From assembly GCF_013170845.1 (NCBI RefSeq), contig NZ_CP033367.1, positions 4,465,001 to 4,529,000 of the forward strand: DNA of 64,000 bases. Direction: 5' to 3'. The stretch is from Mesorhizobium loti R88b. GTDB lineage: Bacteria > Pseudomonadota > Alphaproteobacteria > Rhizobiales > Rhizobiaceae. Below, piece after piece: positions 53,033-62,843 of this stretch (position 1 is the first letter of the stretch; each line of letters opens with the position of its first letter). The position numbers and the translations under genes were made by a program. Under the pieces are notes generated by a model. That model saw nothing but the letters and a program-made list of their open reading frames with translations, was not told where the DNA came from and did not search any database.

Positions 53033-53177
53033 TCCCGCCAGGCTTGCTATCCCTTGAATTTCCGCTGAAATTCTTGAAGCTCTTTCAAGACGCGTGCCGC
53101 TTTCCGATGAGAGCCGGCGGCGCCTACCATGCTTGCGGGAACACAGAACATATCTGGCTAACCAGATGGGAGGCACT

Positions 53178-54743
53178 GTGAGTGCAGATCATGACGGGGC
53201 GAACCTGCTTGAGGTTCGTGGCCTGACCAAGATATTCGGCACGCTTACGGCGTGCGATCATATCGACCTCAACATCGCCAAAGGTGAAATCCACGCGCTC
53301 CTCGGCGAGAACGGCGCCGGCAAGTCGACGCTCGTCAAGATGCTGTTCGGCTCGCTGGAGCCCAATTCCGGCGAGATTTTCTGGAACGGCCAGGCGGTAC
53401 GCATCACCAGCCCGGGTGCGGCGAAGAAGCTCGGCATCGGCATGGTGTTCCAGCATTTCTCGCTGTTCGAGGCACTGACCGCCGCCGAGAACATTGCACT
53501 GTCGCTCGATGACGGCTCGCCGATCAGCAGCATCGCCGCCAAGGCGAGGGCGCTCTCCTTCAGCTACGGCCTGCCGCTCGATCCGGACTCGCTGGTCGGC
53601 GATCTGTCGGTCGGCGAGCGCCAGCGCATCGAGATCATCCGCTGCCTGCTGCAGACACCGCAGCTCATCATTCTCGACGAGCCAACGTCGGTGCTGACGC
53701 CGCAGGAAGCCGACAAGCTGTTCGAGACGCTGGAACGGTTGCGCACGGAAGGCAAATCGATCCTCTACATTTCGCATCGGCTGGAAGAGGTCAAACGCAT
53801 CTGCGACCGCGCCACCGTGCTGCGGCATGGCAAGGTGGTCGGTCACTGCAACCCGCGCGAGGAGACGGCGGCGTCGCTCGCCCGCATGATGGTGGGTAAC
53901 GAAGTGCAGGCCGTGGTGCGTGCGCCGGTCGAAGGGATTGAAACCGCGCAGCCATTGCTCGAAATCCGCGGCCTCAGCCGCAAGCCGGCAACGCCGTTTT
54001 CCATTCCGCTCAAGAACATCAGCCTCAATGTCCGCGCCGGCGAGGTGATCGGCATTGCCGGCGTCGCCGGCAATGGCCAGGGCGAGTTCTTCGAATCCGT
54101 CTCCGGCGAGGTCTTGCAGCAGGATGCCACCTCGGTGCGCATCCGTGGCAAGGACGCAGGTGGCCTCACCATCACCGGACGGCGCCTGCTGGGTGCCGCC
54201 TTCGTGCCCGAAGAGCGCCTCGGCCATGGTGCGGCGCCACGCATGAAACTCTCGGAAAACCTGTTGCTGTCACGCCATGCCACCGACGGCAAGGTTTTCG
54301 TCAGCAGCGGGGGGATGGTCAAGGCTGCCGCGATCTATGCCGCCTCTCAACGCATCATCGAGGTGATGGACGTGCGCAAGAGCGCGCCGGATCCAGAAGC
54401 CGCAGCGCTTTCGGGCGGCAATCTGCAGAAATTCATTGTCGGCCGCGAGCTCGACCGCCGGCCAAGCGTCATGGTCGTCAACCAGCCGACATGGGGTGTC
54501 GACGCCGGTGCCGCCGCCCATATCCGCCAGGCGCTGATCGAGCTGTCGCGCAGTGGCTCGGCCGTGCTGGTGATCAGCCAGGATCTCGACGAGCTGTTCG
54601 AGATATCGGACGCGATCGCTGTCATGCACAATGGCGAACTGTCCAGGCCGATGCCAATCGCAGAGGCGACCTTCGAGAAGGTCGGCCTGCTGATGGGCGG
54701 CGCCGAGCCCGGCCACGCCGAACATACGCTGGAGACGGCATGA
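53178..54743 (+). CDS. ABC transporter ATP-binding protein, BMP-type nucleoside importer
   Basis: 521 residues with two ATPase halves. The first has Walker A GENGAGKST, signature LSVGERQRIE and Walker B LIILDEPTSVLTPQE; the second keeps LSGGNLQKFIVGREL, but its P-loop is degenerate (GVAGNGQGEFFE), as in RbsA/NupA types. GTG at 53178 is used because GGGAGG lies four bases before; an ATG at 53166 is close. First gene of a four-gene operon, with the next gene overlapping by 4 bases. Confidence 0.93.
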   Translation: MSADHDGANLLEVRGLTKIFGTLTACDHIDLNIAKGEIHALLGENGAGKSTLVKMLFGSLEPNSGEIFWNGQAVRITSPGAAKKLGIGMVFQHFSLFEALTAAENIALSLDDGSPISSIAAKARALSFSYGLPLDPDSLVGDLSVGERQRIEIIRCLLQTPQLIILDEPTSVLTPQEADKLFETLERLRTEGKSILYISHRLEEVKRICDRATVLRHGKVVGHCNPREETAASLARMMVGNEVQAVVRAPVEGIETAQPLLEIRGLSRKPATPFSIPLKNISLNVRAGEVIGIAGVAGNGQGEFFESVSGEVLQQDATSVRIRGKDAGGLTITGRRLLGAAFVPEERLGHGAAPRMKLSENLLLSRHATDGKVFVSSGGMVKAAAIYAASQRIIEVMDVRKSAPDPEAAALSGGNLQKFIVGRELDRRPSVMVVNQPTWGVDAGAAAHIRQALIELSRSGSAVLVISQDLDELFEISDAIAVMHNGELSRPMPIAEATFEKVGLLMGGAEPGHAEHTLETA

Positions 54744-55870
54744 TGCGCCTCGAACTCGTCAAACGCCCGCAGCGTTCCGCACTGTTTTCAGCCCTGTCGC
54801 CGTTCATCGCCTTCGCGCTGACGATCATCGCCGGCGCGGTTCTGTTCGCACTGCTCGGCGTCAATCCATTGACCGCGTTCCGGATCTACTTCATCGAACC
54901 GGTCAGCCAGGTCTGGCAGTTGCATGAGCTGGCGATCAAGGCAGCGCCGCTCATCCTGATCGCTGTCGGCCTGTCGGTCTGCTACAAGGCCAACATCTGG
55001 AACATCGGCGCCGAAGGCCAGTTCGTTTTCGGCGCCATCTTCGGCTCGGCCATTCCGGTGCTGTTCCCGCAGTTCGAAGGCCCGCTGGTGCTGCCGCTGA
55101 TGCTTCTGCTCGGCATGGTCGGCGGCGCGGCCTACGCTGCGATACCCGCCTTTCTGAAGACCCGGTTCAACACCAACGAGATCCTGACCAGCCTGATGCT
55201 GGTCTATGTCGCCCAGCTCTTCCTCGACTGGCTGGTGCGCGGCCCATGGCGCGATCCGCAGGGCCACGGCTTCCCGCAGACGATCCAGTTCGGCGACTCC
55301 GCCGTGTTGCCGGAACTGATGCCGGATGCCGGACGCGCCAACTGGGGCTTTGTCTTCGCATTGGTTGCCGCGGTGCTGGTCTGGATCCTGATGAGCCGCA
55401 TGCTCAAGGGCTTCGAGGTCCGCGTGCTGGGCTCGAGCCCACGGGCAGGGCGCTTCGCCGGCTTCGGCCTCAACCGCATGGTGTTCTTCGCCTTCCTGCT
55501 GTCGGGTGCACTGGCTGGCCTGGCCGGCATCTCGGAAGTCTCCGGCGCCATCGGCCAATTGCAGCCGGTGATCTCGCCCGGCTATGGCTTCACCGCCATC
55601 ATCGTGGCGTTCCTTGGCCGCCTCAATCCGCTCGGCATCGTCGCCGCCGGCCTGGTGCTGGCGCTGACCTATCTCGGCGGCGAGGCGGTGCAAAGCGCGC
55701 TCGGCATTTCCGACAAGGTGGCGAGGGTGTTCCAGGGCATGCTTTTGTTCTTCGTGCTCGGTTGCGACACGCTCATCCACTACCGCATCCGCCTGATCGG
55801 CGTCGCACTGACCAAGCCGAAGGGTGCTGCACAGCTCGAAGCCGCCCCCAAGCTGAAGGAAGCCCGCTGA
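54740..55870 (+). CDS. ABC transporter permease, BMP-type importer, first subunit
   Basis: 376 residues with about nine or ten helices. CYKANIWNIGAEGQFVFGAIFGS and TNEILTSLMLVYVAQLF are the nucleoside/branched permease signatures, also GYGFTAIIVAFLGRLNPLG near the end. Start overlaps the ATPase gene stop; the next permease starts on the last base of this gene, so all are coupled. Confidence 0.93.
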   Translation: MMRLELVKRPQRSALFSALSPFIAFALTIIAGAVLFALLGVNPLTAFRIYFIEPVSQVWQLHELAIKAAPLILIAVGLSVCYKANIWNIGAEGQFVFGAIFGSAIPVLFPQFEGPLVLPLMLLLGMVGGAAYAAIPAFLKTRFNTNEILTSLMLVYVAQLFLDWLVRGPWRDPQGHGFPQTIQFGDSAVLPELMPDAGRANWGFVFALVAAVLVWILMSRMLKGFEVRVLGSSPRAGRFAGFGLNRMVFFAFLLSGALAGLAGISEVSGAIGQLQPVISPGYGFTAIIVAFLGRLNPLGIVAAGLVLALTYLGGEAVQSALGISDKVARVFQGMLLFFVLGCDTLIHYRIRLIGVALTKPKGAAQLEAAPKLKEAR

Positions 55871-56790
55871 TGGACATCGCCGTCAACATCCTCCTGACCA
55901 TCGCCACGGCAGCGACGCCGCTGTTGATCGCGGCGATCGGCGAACTGGTGGTCGAGCGCTCCGGCGTGCTCAATCTCGGCGTCGAGGGTATGATGATCAT
56001 GGGCGCCGTCGGCGGCTTCGGCGCCGGCTATCTGACTGGATCGCCCTGGATCGGCCTTCTGGCGGCGATCGCCATGGGTGCGCTGTTCTCGCTGCTGTTT
56101 GCCGTGATGACGCTGTCGCTTGCCACCAACCAGGTGGCAACCGGCCTGTCGCTGACACTGCTTGGCCTCGGTCTCTCCGGCATGATCGGGACGAGCTTCG
56201 TCGGCCAGCCCGGCGTCAGGCTGCCCAATCTCGATATTCCGGTGCTGACCGACATTCCTGTGATCGGCAGGTTGCTGTTCGGCCAGGATCCGATCTTCTA
56301 CATCTCGATCGCGCTGACCGCTGCCGTGATGTGGTTCCTGTTCAAGACACGCACTGGCCTCACGCTGCGCTCGATCGGCGACAGCCATACTTCCGCGCAC
56401 GCGCTCGGCATCAAGGTCATCCGCTACCGCTATCTCTCGGTGATCTTCGGTGGCGCCTGCGCCGGCCTTGCCGGCGGCCATCTGTCGCTGGTCTACACGC
56501 CGCAATGGGTCGAGAACATGAGCGCGGGCCGTGGCTGGATCGCGCTGGCGCTGGTGGTGTTCGCGTCGTGGCGGCCGTGGCGGGTGCTGGCCGGCGCCTA
56601 TATCTTCGGCGCGGTGTGGATCGGCCAGCTTCATGCACAGGCTTTTGGCATTCCGGTGCCCTCGCAGATGCTTTCTTCGCTGCCCTATCTGGCAACCGTC
56701 GTGGTTCTCGTTCTAATCTCGCGCAACAAGCGTCTGACGATGATGAACACGCCGGCATCCCTGGGGCAGCCATTCGTTCCGGATCGTTGA
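55870..56790 (+). CDS. ABC transporter permease, BMP-type importer, second subunit
   Basis: 306 residues, about eight or nine helices. [34 protein letters not shown] at the start and [21 protein letters not shown] are typical of the second permease in purine-nucleoside and BMP importers. One-base overlap with the first permease. The binding protein lies 51 bases downstream, an unusual last place in the operon. Confidence 0.93.
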   Translation: MDIAVNILLTIATAATPLLIAAIGELVVERSGVLNLGVEGMMIMGAVGGFGAGYLTGSPWIGLLAAIAMGALFSLLFAVMTLSLATNQVATGLSLTLLGLGLSGMIGTSFVGQPGVRLPNLDIPVLTDIPVIGRLLFGQDPIFYISIALTAAVMWFLFKTRTGLTLRSIGDSHTSAHALGIKVIRYRYLSVIFGGACAGLAGGHLSLVYTPQWVENMSAGRGWIALALVVFASWRPWRVLAGAYIFGAVWIGQLHAQAFGIPVPSQMLSSLPYLATVVVLVLISRNKRLTMMNTPASLGQPFVPDR

Positions 56791-56841
56791 CAACAATAAA
56801 AAGACGGGAAGCTCCAAGGCTTAACACAGAGAGGTAACACG

Positions 56842-57909
56842 ATGAAAAAACTGCTTATTGCCCTGATGACGACGACAGCGGCATTGTCGCTGGCGGCGTC
56901 CGCGGAGGCTGCCGACAAACTGAAGGCTTGCTGGGTCTACACCGGCCCGATCGGCGATTTCGGCTACTCCTACCAGCACGACCAGGGTCGCCTTGAGGTC
57001 GAAAAGGCGCTCGGCGACAAGGTCGAGACCGCCTATCTGGAGAACGTCTCCGAAGGCCCCGATGCCGACCGTGCCTTCGAGCGCCTGGCGCGCGAGGGCT
57101 GCAAACTTATCTTCGGCACATCGTTCGGCTTCATGGACGCCGAAGTGAAGGTCGCGAAGAAGTTTCCAAAGGTGATGTTCGAGCATGCGACCGGCTACAA
57201 GACCGGCGACAATCTCGGCATCTACAATGCACGCTTCTATGAAGGCCGCTACGTGCTCGGCCAGATCGCCGCCAAGGAATCGAAGGCCGGCGTCGCTGGC
57301 TACATCGTTTCCTTCCCGATCCCGGAAGTGGTGATGGGCATCAACTCGTTCATGCTCGGCGCGCAGTCGATCAACCCGAACTTCAAGGCCAAGATCGTCT
57401 GGGTGAACTCGTGGTTCGATCCGGGCAAGGAAGCCGACGCCGCCAAGGCGCTGTTCGACCAGGGCGCCGACATCATCGTCCAGCACACCGATTCGACCGC
57501 CGCCCTGCAGGTGGCCGAGGAGCGCAAGCTGCACGGCTTCGGTCAGTCGTCAGACATGATCAAGTTCGCGCCGAATGCGCAGCTGACCTCGCTGACCGAC
57601 GAATGGGGTCCGTACTACATCAGCCGGGTCCAGGCAGCCATCGACGGCACCTGGAAGCCGGACAATGTCTGGCTCGGCATCAAGGACGGCGCTGTCAAGC
57701 TTGCGCCCTACACCAACATGCCCGACGACGTGAAGGCGATGGCAGAGGCGACCGAGAAGAAGATCGCCGGCGGCTGGAACCCCTTCACCGGACCGATCGC
57801 CAAGCAGGACGGCTCGGCATGGCTGAAGGACGGCGAAGTCGCCGACGACGGCACGCTGCTCGGCATGAACTTTTACGTCAAGGGCGTTGACGACAAGCTG
57901 CCGCAATAA
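56842..57909 (+). CDS. BMP-family ABC substrate-binding protein
   Basis: 355 residues. Signal peptide MKKLLIALMTTTAALSLAASA, cut near AEA. The BMP/Med fold: ACWVYTGPIGDFGYSYQHDQGRLEVEKALG, FGTSFGFMDAEVKVAKKFPKVMFEHATGYK, and GADIIVQHTDSTAALQ. BMP proteins bind purine nucleosides or related compounds; here the likely cargo is a nucleoside or a modified base. No lipobox. A perfect hairpin follows. Confidence 0.92.
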   Translation: MKKLLIALMTTTAALSLAASAEAADKLKACWVYTGPIGDFGYSYQHDQGRLEVEKALGDKVETAYLENVSEGPDADRAFERLAREGCKLIFGTSFGFMDAEVKVAKKFPKVMFEHATGYKTGDNLGIYNARFYEGRYVLGQIAAKESKAGVAGYIVSFPIPEVVMGINSFMLGAQSINPNFKAKIVWVNSWFDPGKEADAAKALFDQGADIIVQHTDSTAALQVAEERKLHGFGQSSDMIKFAPNAQLTSLTDEWGPYYISRVQAAIDGTWKPDNVWLGIKDGAVKLAPYTNMPDDVKAMAEATEKKIAGGWNPFTGPIAKQDGSAWLKDGEVADDGTLLGMNFYVKGVDDKLPQ

Positions 57910-57934
57910 GGCGCATCACATACCGGACATGGAG

Positions 57935-57958
57935 AGGGCGCCACGTGGCGCCCTTTTC
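57935..57958 (+). terminator. Intrinsic terminator after the BMP operon
   Basis: AGGGCGCCAC (57935-57944) and GTGGCGCCCT (57945-57954) form a perfect 20-base palindrome, then TTTCGTTT. It separates the BMP operon from the convergent rimO gene. Confidence 0.85.
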
Positions 57959-57984
57959 GTTTGCCAGGAGAACCGACGGAAAGC

Positions 57985-59298
57985 TTAAACAGCCGAACCG
58001 TAAAGGTCATAAGCGTCGGCACGGTCGATCTTGACGGTGACGATGTCGCCTTGGCGCAGCGGACGGCGCGACTGGATGTGGACCGAACCATCGATCTCGG
58101 GCGCGTCGTATTTGGTGCGGCCCTTTGCCGAGGTGCCGTGCGCTTCGTCGATCAGCACCGGCAGGCGCTTGCCGACTTTCTTTGCGAGCTGGGTCGCCGA
58201 AATCTTCTGCTGGCGCTGCATGAAACGATGCCAGCGCGCTTCCTTGATTTCCTGCGGCACCTGTTCGAGGCCGAGGTCGTTGGAGCGGGCGCCTTTGACC
58301 GGCTCGTATTTGAAGCAGCCGGCGCGGTCGATCTTGGCCTCGTCCAGCCAGTCGAGCAGCATCTCGAAATCCTCGTCCGTCTCGCCGGGGAAGCCGACGA
58401 TGAAGGTCGAGCGAATGGCGAGATCCGGGCAGACGTCGCGCCAGCCGCGAATGCGCTCCAGCGTCTTTTCGCCATGCGCCGGCCGGCGCATGTTCTTCAG
58501 CACCTGCGGCGAGGCATGCTGGAACGGGATGTCCAGATAAGGGAGGATCTTCCCCTCGGCCATCAGCGGAATGACGTCGGCGACATGCGGGTAGGGGTAG
58601 ACATAGTGCATACGCACCCAGATGCCGAGCTTGCCCAGTTCCTCGGAAAGATCGAGGAATTTCGCGCGCACTTCACGGTCGCCGAACATGGACGTCTGGT
58701 ACTTGATGTCGATGCCGTAGGCGCTGGTGTCCTGCGAGATGACTAGCAACTCCTTGACACCGGCCTTGGCCAGCTTCTCGGCCTCGCGCAGCACATCGGC
58801 CGCCGGCCGGGAAACGAGGTCGCCACGCAGTGCGGGAATGATGCAGAAGGTGCAGCGATTGTTGCAGCCTTCCGAAATCTTGAGATAGGCATAGTGGCGC
58901 GGCGTCAGCTTGACGCCCTGCGGCGGCAGGAGATCGATGTAGGGATCGTGCGAGGGCGGCGCCGCCTCATGCACGGCCGCCATCACGCTCTCATAGGCCT
59001 GCGGCCCGGTGATCGCCAGCACATTGGGGTGCTTCTCGCGGATCACGTCCGGCTCGGCGCCGAGACAGCCGGTGACGATGACCCTGCCGTTTTCCGAAAG
59101 TGCGGAGCCGATGGCATTGAGCGACTCGTCACGGGCGGAATCGAGAAAGCCGCAAGTGTTGACGACAACCAGATCGGCGCCGTCATGCTTGCGGGCAATC
59201 TCGTAACCTTCGGCGCGCAGGCGCGTGATGATGCGCTCGGAATCCACGAGCGCCTTCGGACATCCAAGGCTGACGAAACTGACGCGAGGGGCGGACAT
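57985..59298 (-). CDS. rimO: Ribosomal protein S12 methylthiotransferase
   Basis: 437 residues. RimO adds a methylthio group to Asp in ribosomal protein S12. MTTase N-terminal domain with cysteines in [31 protein letters not shown]; radical SAM CX3CX2C in [11 protein letters not shown]-terminal TRAM domain (about 370-437). ATG at 59298 is the family start; upstream codons add an unrelated stretch. It is convergent with the BMP operon. Confidence 0.95.
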   Translation of the reverse strand: MSAPRVSFVSLGCPKALVDSERIITRLRAEGYEIARKHDGADLVVVNTCGFLDSARDESLNAIGSALSENGRVIVTGCLGAEPDVIREKHPNVLAITGPQAYESVMAAVHEAAPPSHDPYIDLLPPQGVKLTPRHYAYLKISEGCNNRCTFCIIPALRGDLVSRPAADVLREAEKLAKAGVKELLVISQDTSAYGIDIKYQTSMFGDREVRAKFLDLSEELGKLGIWVRMHYVYPYPHVADVIPLMAEGKILPYLDIPFQHASPQVLKNMRRPAHGEKTLERIRGWRDVCPDLAIRSTFIVGFPGETDEDFEMLLDWLDEAKIDRAGCFKYEPVKGARSNDLGLEQVPQEIKEARWHRFMQRQQKISATQLAKKVGKRLPVLIDEAHGTSAKGRTKYDAPEIDGSVHIQSRRPLRQGDIVTVKIDRADAYDLYGSAV

Positions 59299-59463
59299 GG
59301 GCAAGTTTCCAATGGACGCGACGCCGGAAACATCGATCCGGTCCGCAGTCTCAACATATGACGGTTTGCACGGCTCCCGCAGGAGCTCGATTTGGGCGGC
59401 GCAATAGCACGGGTTCAGCAATCAAGCAAACAAGACCAGTGCCGGCGCTGCATCGACTACGTC

Positions 59464-60150
59464 TCAGTGCCCGCCTGAACCGAACCAGGGCGCCAGGAAC
59501 GCGAAGTGGTCGGGGTACTGCTGTACCGCACCGTCGAGCAGCATTTTCACCGCAACGTAGAGAATGATCGCCAAACCGAGATAAGCAATCCAGCGATATT
59601 TGTGCAGCAGTCGCGCGACGAACGAGGCGGCAAAGCCCATCAGGGCGATCGACAGGGCCAGTCCGACAATCAACACCGTAGGATGGTTCATGGCCGCTCC
59701 CGCTACGGCAAGAACGTTGTCGAGCGACATCGAAACGTCGGCGATGACGATCTGCCAGGCGGCCTGCGAAAAGGTCTTGCTCGGACCCTTGCCGCCAACG
59801 ACGCCGTCCTTGTCGAAGTCGCCGTTCGACAGCGATTCGGTGGCATCGCGCTCCTGCTCATGGCTGACACGCAATTCGCGCCACATCTTCCAGCAGACCC
59901 ACAACAGCAGCAGGCCGCCGCCGATAAGCAGCATGGGTCCAATGGTGAGCAGCCATTGCGTGATCAAGGCGAAGAAGATGCGCAGAACGGTGGCCGCGGC
60001 AATGCCGACGAGAATGGCCCGCTGGCGTTGGCTGGCCGGCAGGCCGGCCGCGGCGAGGCCGATGACGATGGCGTTGTCACCTGCCAGCGCAAGGTCGATA
60101 GCAATGACCTGAAGAAGAGCCGATAAGCCCGCGGCAGTGAATATTTCCAT
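59464..60150 (-). CDS. TerC-family membrane protein (YjbE-like)
   Basis: 228 residues, seven helices. Two DN-type motifs typical of TerC: LALAGDNAIVIGLAA and SMSLDNVLAVAGAA, with the acidic residues in the membrane that may bind metal. A charged loop (about 95-125) with RDATESLSNGDFDKDG separates the halves. TerC-type proteins export Mn2+ or act in metal tolerance; YjbE is the closest layout. No Mn riboswitch was seen upstream. Confidence 0.9.
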   Translation of the reverse strand: MEIFTAAGLSALLQVIAIDLALAGDNAIVIGLAAAGLPASQRQRAILVGIAAATVLRIFFALITQWLLTIGPMLLIGGGLLLLWVCWKMWRELRVSHEQERDATESLSNGDFDKDGVVGGKGPSKTFSQAAWQIVIADVSMSLDNVLAVAGAAMNHPTVLIVGLALSIALMGFAASFVARLLHKYRWIAYLGLAIILYVAVKMLLDGAVQQYPDHFAFLAPWFGSGGH

Positions 60151-60342
60151 CGATCTGGAAGCCCCTTGCCTGTTCGCCGAGTGTTGGTCGTCGACTATCC
60201 AGACGGGCCTAATGGCATGGTCCGCTGGCGTCAAGACGCTGCATCGGACAACGTTGGAAAACCACTTTTGTTACAGTGGGATTACAAGGGGATTTTCATC
60301 ACTCGCCGCGTGCAAGCTTGCGCGGAAGCCAGTCTATAAAAA

Positions 60343-60732
60343 TTAGTCGTAGAGATTGTACTTGGCCCAGTCGGCTTCGGGGATCTCGTCGCCGATCCGG
60401 TAGCGGAGCTGCAGGACCTCCATATGATCCGGCCCCGTCTGGCATTTGAATCTCAGCCGATACCATTGTCCCTTGCTGCGGAACGCCGCGCCCGTGCTCC
60501 TGATCGCATCGGCGCTCATCTCGGGTGTGGCGAAGGCGTAAGCGACGACACGGTCGGCCTTGAACTTGCGATCGTCGTGGGTGATCCGGTCCAGGATTTC
60601 TGCATCGCAACGCTGCTCAAGGCGTGTTTGCGGATCAAGTTTCATCAGGCCGTTGCGCAAGGCGTTGTCCATTGCGCTGGCCGGGAATGCCAGCGCCAGG
60701 GACGCAATGGCCGTCATGCAGAGTGTCTTCAT
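60343..60732 (-). CDS. DUF930 domain-containing secreted protein
   Basis: 129 residues. Signal peptide to about 20 (ASAM). LDPQTRLEQRCDAEILDRI and FKADRVVAYAFATPEM are the DUF930 signature, then RSKGQWYRLRFKCQTGPDHMEV. Two cysteines. Restricted largely to Rhizobiales, from memory; function unknown. ATG at 60732 gives the shorter, family-like leader. Confidence 0.88.
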   Translation of the reverse strand: MKTLCMTAIASLALAFPASAMDNALRNGLMKLDPQTRLEQRCDAEILDRITHDDRKFKADRVVAYAFATPEMSADAIRSTGAAFRSKGQWYRLRFKCQTGPDHMEVLQLRYRIGDEIPEADWAKYNLYD

Positions 60733-60806
60733 GGGCGGGACAAGCAGCATATTTTGTCTGAAAAATCAACCAAGAGGGGCGCTTCATGCTCGGCAGCCCC
60801 CAGCAT

Positions 60807-61505
60807 TCAGGGGGTCGGCGCAATCAAAATCTCGTGTCGCGGCGCATCGTGCGAGGCCTGCGGCCAACGGACCAGCGAGGCGCGGCCAGCATCCGTGAGA
60901 TCGTAGAGGCCACGGTCGACGCGCGCGAACCAGCCATAGACATTGTGCTGCAGAATTTTCGGCGCGATCGGCGTCAAGGCCTTCAGGTCACGCGGCCGTT
61001 TGGGTCCGTCGACCATCGCCGCGGCGCAGGTGAGGGCGCTTTGGCGGTAGGCGGTCATGATTGGATTGCGCGATCCTCCGCCAGCGACAGGATCGCCGCG
61101 GCGGCGCTGGTGCTCGTCAACAAGGCGAGAGCGCCGTCGCGCATTCTTGCGCGGCTCCGGCGCGGCAGGACTGACAAGCACTTCGACCTTGTCATTGGCT
61201 GTCACGCCAAGCAGGCCGAAGCCAAGCCGGCGGCAGAGGTTGCGGAACCGGGCGTCGCTTTCGCGCCCCTTGCCCCGCGCCGACATGCGCGCCGCCAGCC
61301 AGACCTCGTCGCAAACAGCCGCACGGTCGACGCCTTGCAGCACCAGTTCGAGATTGAACTGCAGCTTCAATTCACAGATGACGACCACCGGCGGCTCACC
61401 CTCGCGCAGCGCAACGATGTCGCAGCCGCCAATTTCCCCCTTCACGACGAAGTCGAGATTTTCGAGGAACCGCTTCACCGGCGCATAAAGGGAGGTCTCG
61501 TTCAT
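60807..61505 (-). CDS. DUF2161 protein with PDDEXK nuclease-like motif
   Basis: 232 residues. GGCDIVALREG and VVVICELKLQFN give Asp29, Glu45 and Lys47, D-x15-E-x-K, the layout of PDDEXK nucleases; the C-terminal half holds a winged-helix-like region with RDLKALTPIAPKILQHNVYGWFARV. Annotated elsewhere as DUF2161 phosphodiesterase. No signal peptide. Possible role in DNA repair or restriction, untested. Confidence 0.82.
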   Translation of the reverse strand: MNETSLYAPVKRFLENLDFVVKGEIGGCDIVALREGEPPVVVICELKLQFNLELVLQGVDRAAVCDEVWLAARMSARGKGRESDARFRNLCRRLGFGLLGVTANDKVEVLVSPAAPEPRKNARRRSRLVDEHQRRRGDPVAGGGSRNPIMTAYRQSALTCAAAMVDGPKRPRDLKALTPIAPKILQHNVYGWFARVDRGLYDLTDAGRASLVRWPQASHDAPRHEILIAPTP

Positions 61506-61696
61506 GCCTCAAGGTCTAGCCGATTCGAGGCAAAAAGCCCTCCAGTCGGATGGCATCTTGCTGAACTGCCTGCCATCGCACGTTCGACGCCTTGGATCCT
61601 GACCAGCGGGTGCTACTCCAAGAACCATATTGGCAGTCGCAAGTTCTCCTTGTTGTTGTGTTATCGTGGTCCTCGGTCAGCACAGGGAAGCTCGTC

Positions 61697-61930
61697 ATGG
61701 ACGCAAGTGAAATGAGCGCGATAGGCGACACCCTCATGAGGGTCGTCACCCCTGAAATGTCCCCCAAGCAGCTCGTCAAGGCGGCCCAGAAAGTGCACCC
61801 CAAGGCTTCGAAGAAAGACATTGCGCGAGCGGCCTTCTTTTCGATCATCGCAAACGCGGATCAGGACATCGGCAAGGCCAAGAACCTTCAGGCATTTGCC
61901 ATTGCGGAGCGCACCCAGCAATCCGACTGA
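61697..61930 (+). CDS. Small protein of unknown function
   Basis: 77 residues, charged and helical: MDASEMSAIGDTLMRVVTPEMSPKQLVKAAQKVHPKASKKDIARAAFFSIIAN and so on. AGGGAAG precedes the ATG. Soluble, no signal peptide. Composition and codon use match the chromosome. No family recognised. Confidence 0.7.
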   Translation: MDASEMSAIGDTLMRVVTPEMSPKQLVKAAQKVHPKASKKDIARAAFFSIIANADQDIGKAKNLQAFAIAERTQQSD

Positions 61931-61943
61931 GCAACGCCTGGCC

Positions 61944-62110
61944 TCATCGCCGCGAATAGGCTGCCCGACATACCGACATCACGGTGTCACGCAGCCAACG
62001 ATGCACCGGATCGGCGTCCATGCGAGGGTGCCACATCGCCGATATCTTGAATTCCGGAACAGGGAGCGGGAGCTCGAAGCTCTCGACACCTGTCGCGACG
62101 GGGCCACTGG
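61944..62110 (-). pseudogene. LysR-family regulator, C-terminal fragment
   Basis: On the minus strand the last 50 or so codons read VESFELPLPVPEFKISAMWH, then PRMDADPVHRWLRDTVMSVC and a stop at 61944, the well-known C-terminus of LysR substrate-binding domains (SAMWHPRMDADPAHRWLR). Upstream of about 62100 the similarity is lost and the frame is not LysR. No helix-turn-helix part is in the window. A deletion remnant. Confidence 0.75.
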
Positions 62111-62489
62111 TATTACCAAGACACGATCGGCGGGCGCATCGATCTGACTGTTATCGATGAAAAAGGGGCCTCCACGACGCGGCTGCACACCTGGCCGGAG
62201 GACGTGGTTGGGCGGAAGATTTTGCCTGCTGGCTTTTCCCACAAGGTTTTTGTTCTTTATCCGTTCTTTTGTGGATAAGTTCGCCGCCGCTTTACAAGCG
62301 GGCGCCGTCATAGGACTATATTCCTTGGGTGGGGCGATTTCCATTGAGATCGCTAGGGCAAGGACTAAACCGTCTACACAGCCGGCCGGGTAGCGCACGA
62401 GGTGGCAAGTGATCCCCGGTGAGTTTGGCGCCCGTTGACGTGACCCGGCAGGTTACGACACTATCGTTTCTGGGACAGGGGGAAATGCG
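62111..62489. other. Gene-poor, AT-richer stretch next to the LysR remnant
   Basis: About 380 bases without a supported gene. The lower-GC middle (62230-62290) contains TGTGGATAA, the reverse of the DnaA-box TTATCCACA, at 62270-62278. Short frames exist on both strands but have no ribosome site and no recognisable product. Probably scrambled DNA from the event that truncated the LysR gene. Confidence 0.4.
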
Positions 62490-62843
62490 ATGAAAGCTGT
62501 ACTTGCTGCCACCTTGATAGCCTGCATGACTGTGACGCCATGCGTCGCCGCAACAAAAGCCGATAAAGTAAGGAAGCAGATTTCGGAGGCGATGGAAGGG
62601 CTGAATGGCTGCCCGACGCTATCCATTAATCTTCCGAGGCTGCAGATGCTGCAGACGGAACTGGATAGTCAAGGCAACATCAGTGCCGCGCTGAAATCGA
62701 ACGGCGACATGGCCATGGCCACAGCTGGCGGGCCGCCTCCCGGCGGTCCCAAGCCGGAACCGCTTTCGCCGGCCTGCCAGAAGCTGGTCGACGACTACGG
62801 ATATCAAGGTAAAAAGATCAAGCGGCTGATCAATGAGCCATGA
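62490..62843 (+). CDS. Small secreted protein, unknown
   Basis: 117 residues. Signal peptide MKAVLAATLIACMTVTPCVA, then a helical stretch (KADKVRKQISEAMEGLNGCPTLSINLPRLQMLQTELDSQGNI), a Pro/Gly patch (GGPPPGGPKPEP) and CQKLVDDYGYQGKKIKRLI. Two cysteines likely form a disulfide. GGGGGAAA precedes the ATG. No family recognised. Confidence 0.75.
   Translation: MKAVLAATLIACMTVTPCVAATKADKVRKQISEAMEGLNGCPTLSINLPRLQMLQTELDSQGNISAALKSNGDMAMATAGGPPPGGPKPEPLSPACQKLVDDYGYQGKKIKRLINEP

Noticed and set aside
54788..55780. A 330-codon minus-strand frame opposite the BMP permease
   Set aside because: His/Glu/Arg-rich text typical of antisense to membrane-protein genes; no start site.
62270..62278. DnaA-box-like sequence, possible replication origin
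   Set aside because: Only one match, no cluster, no dnaA, parAB or hemE nearby; one 9-base match in 64 kb is expected by chance.
62157..62393. A 78-codon plus-strand frame in the gap before 62490
   Set aside because: No ribosome site and no protein-like composition; overlaps scrambled DNA.
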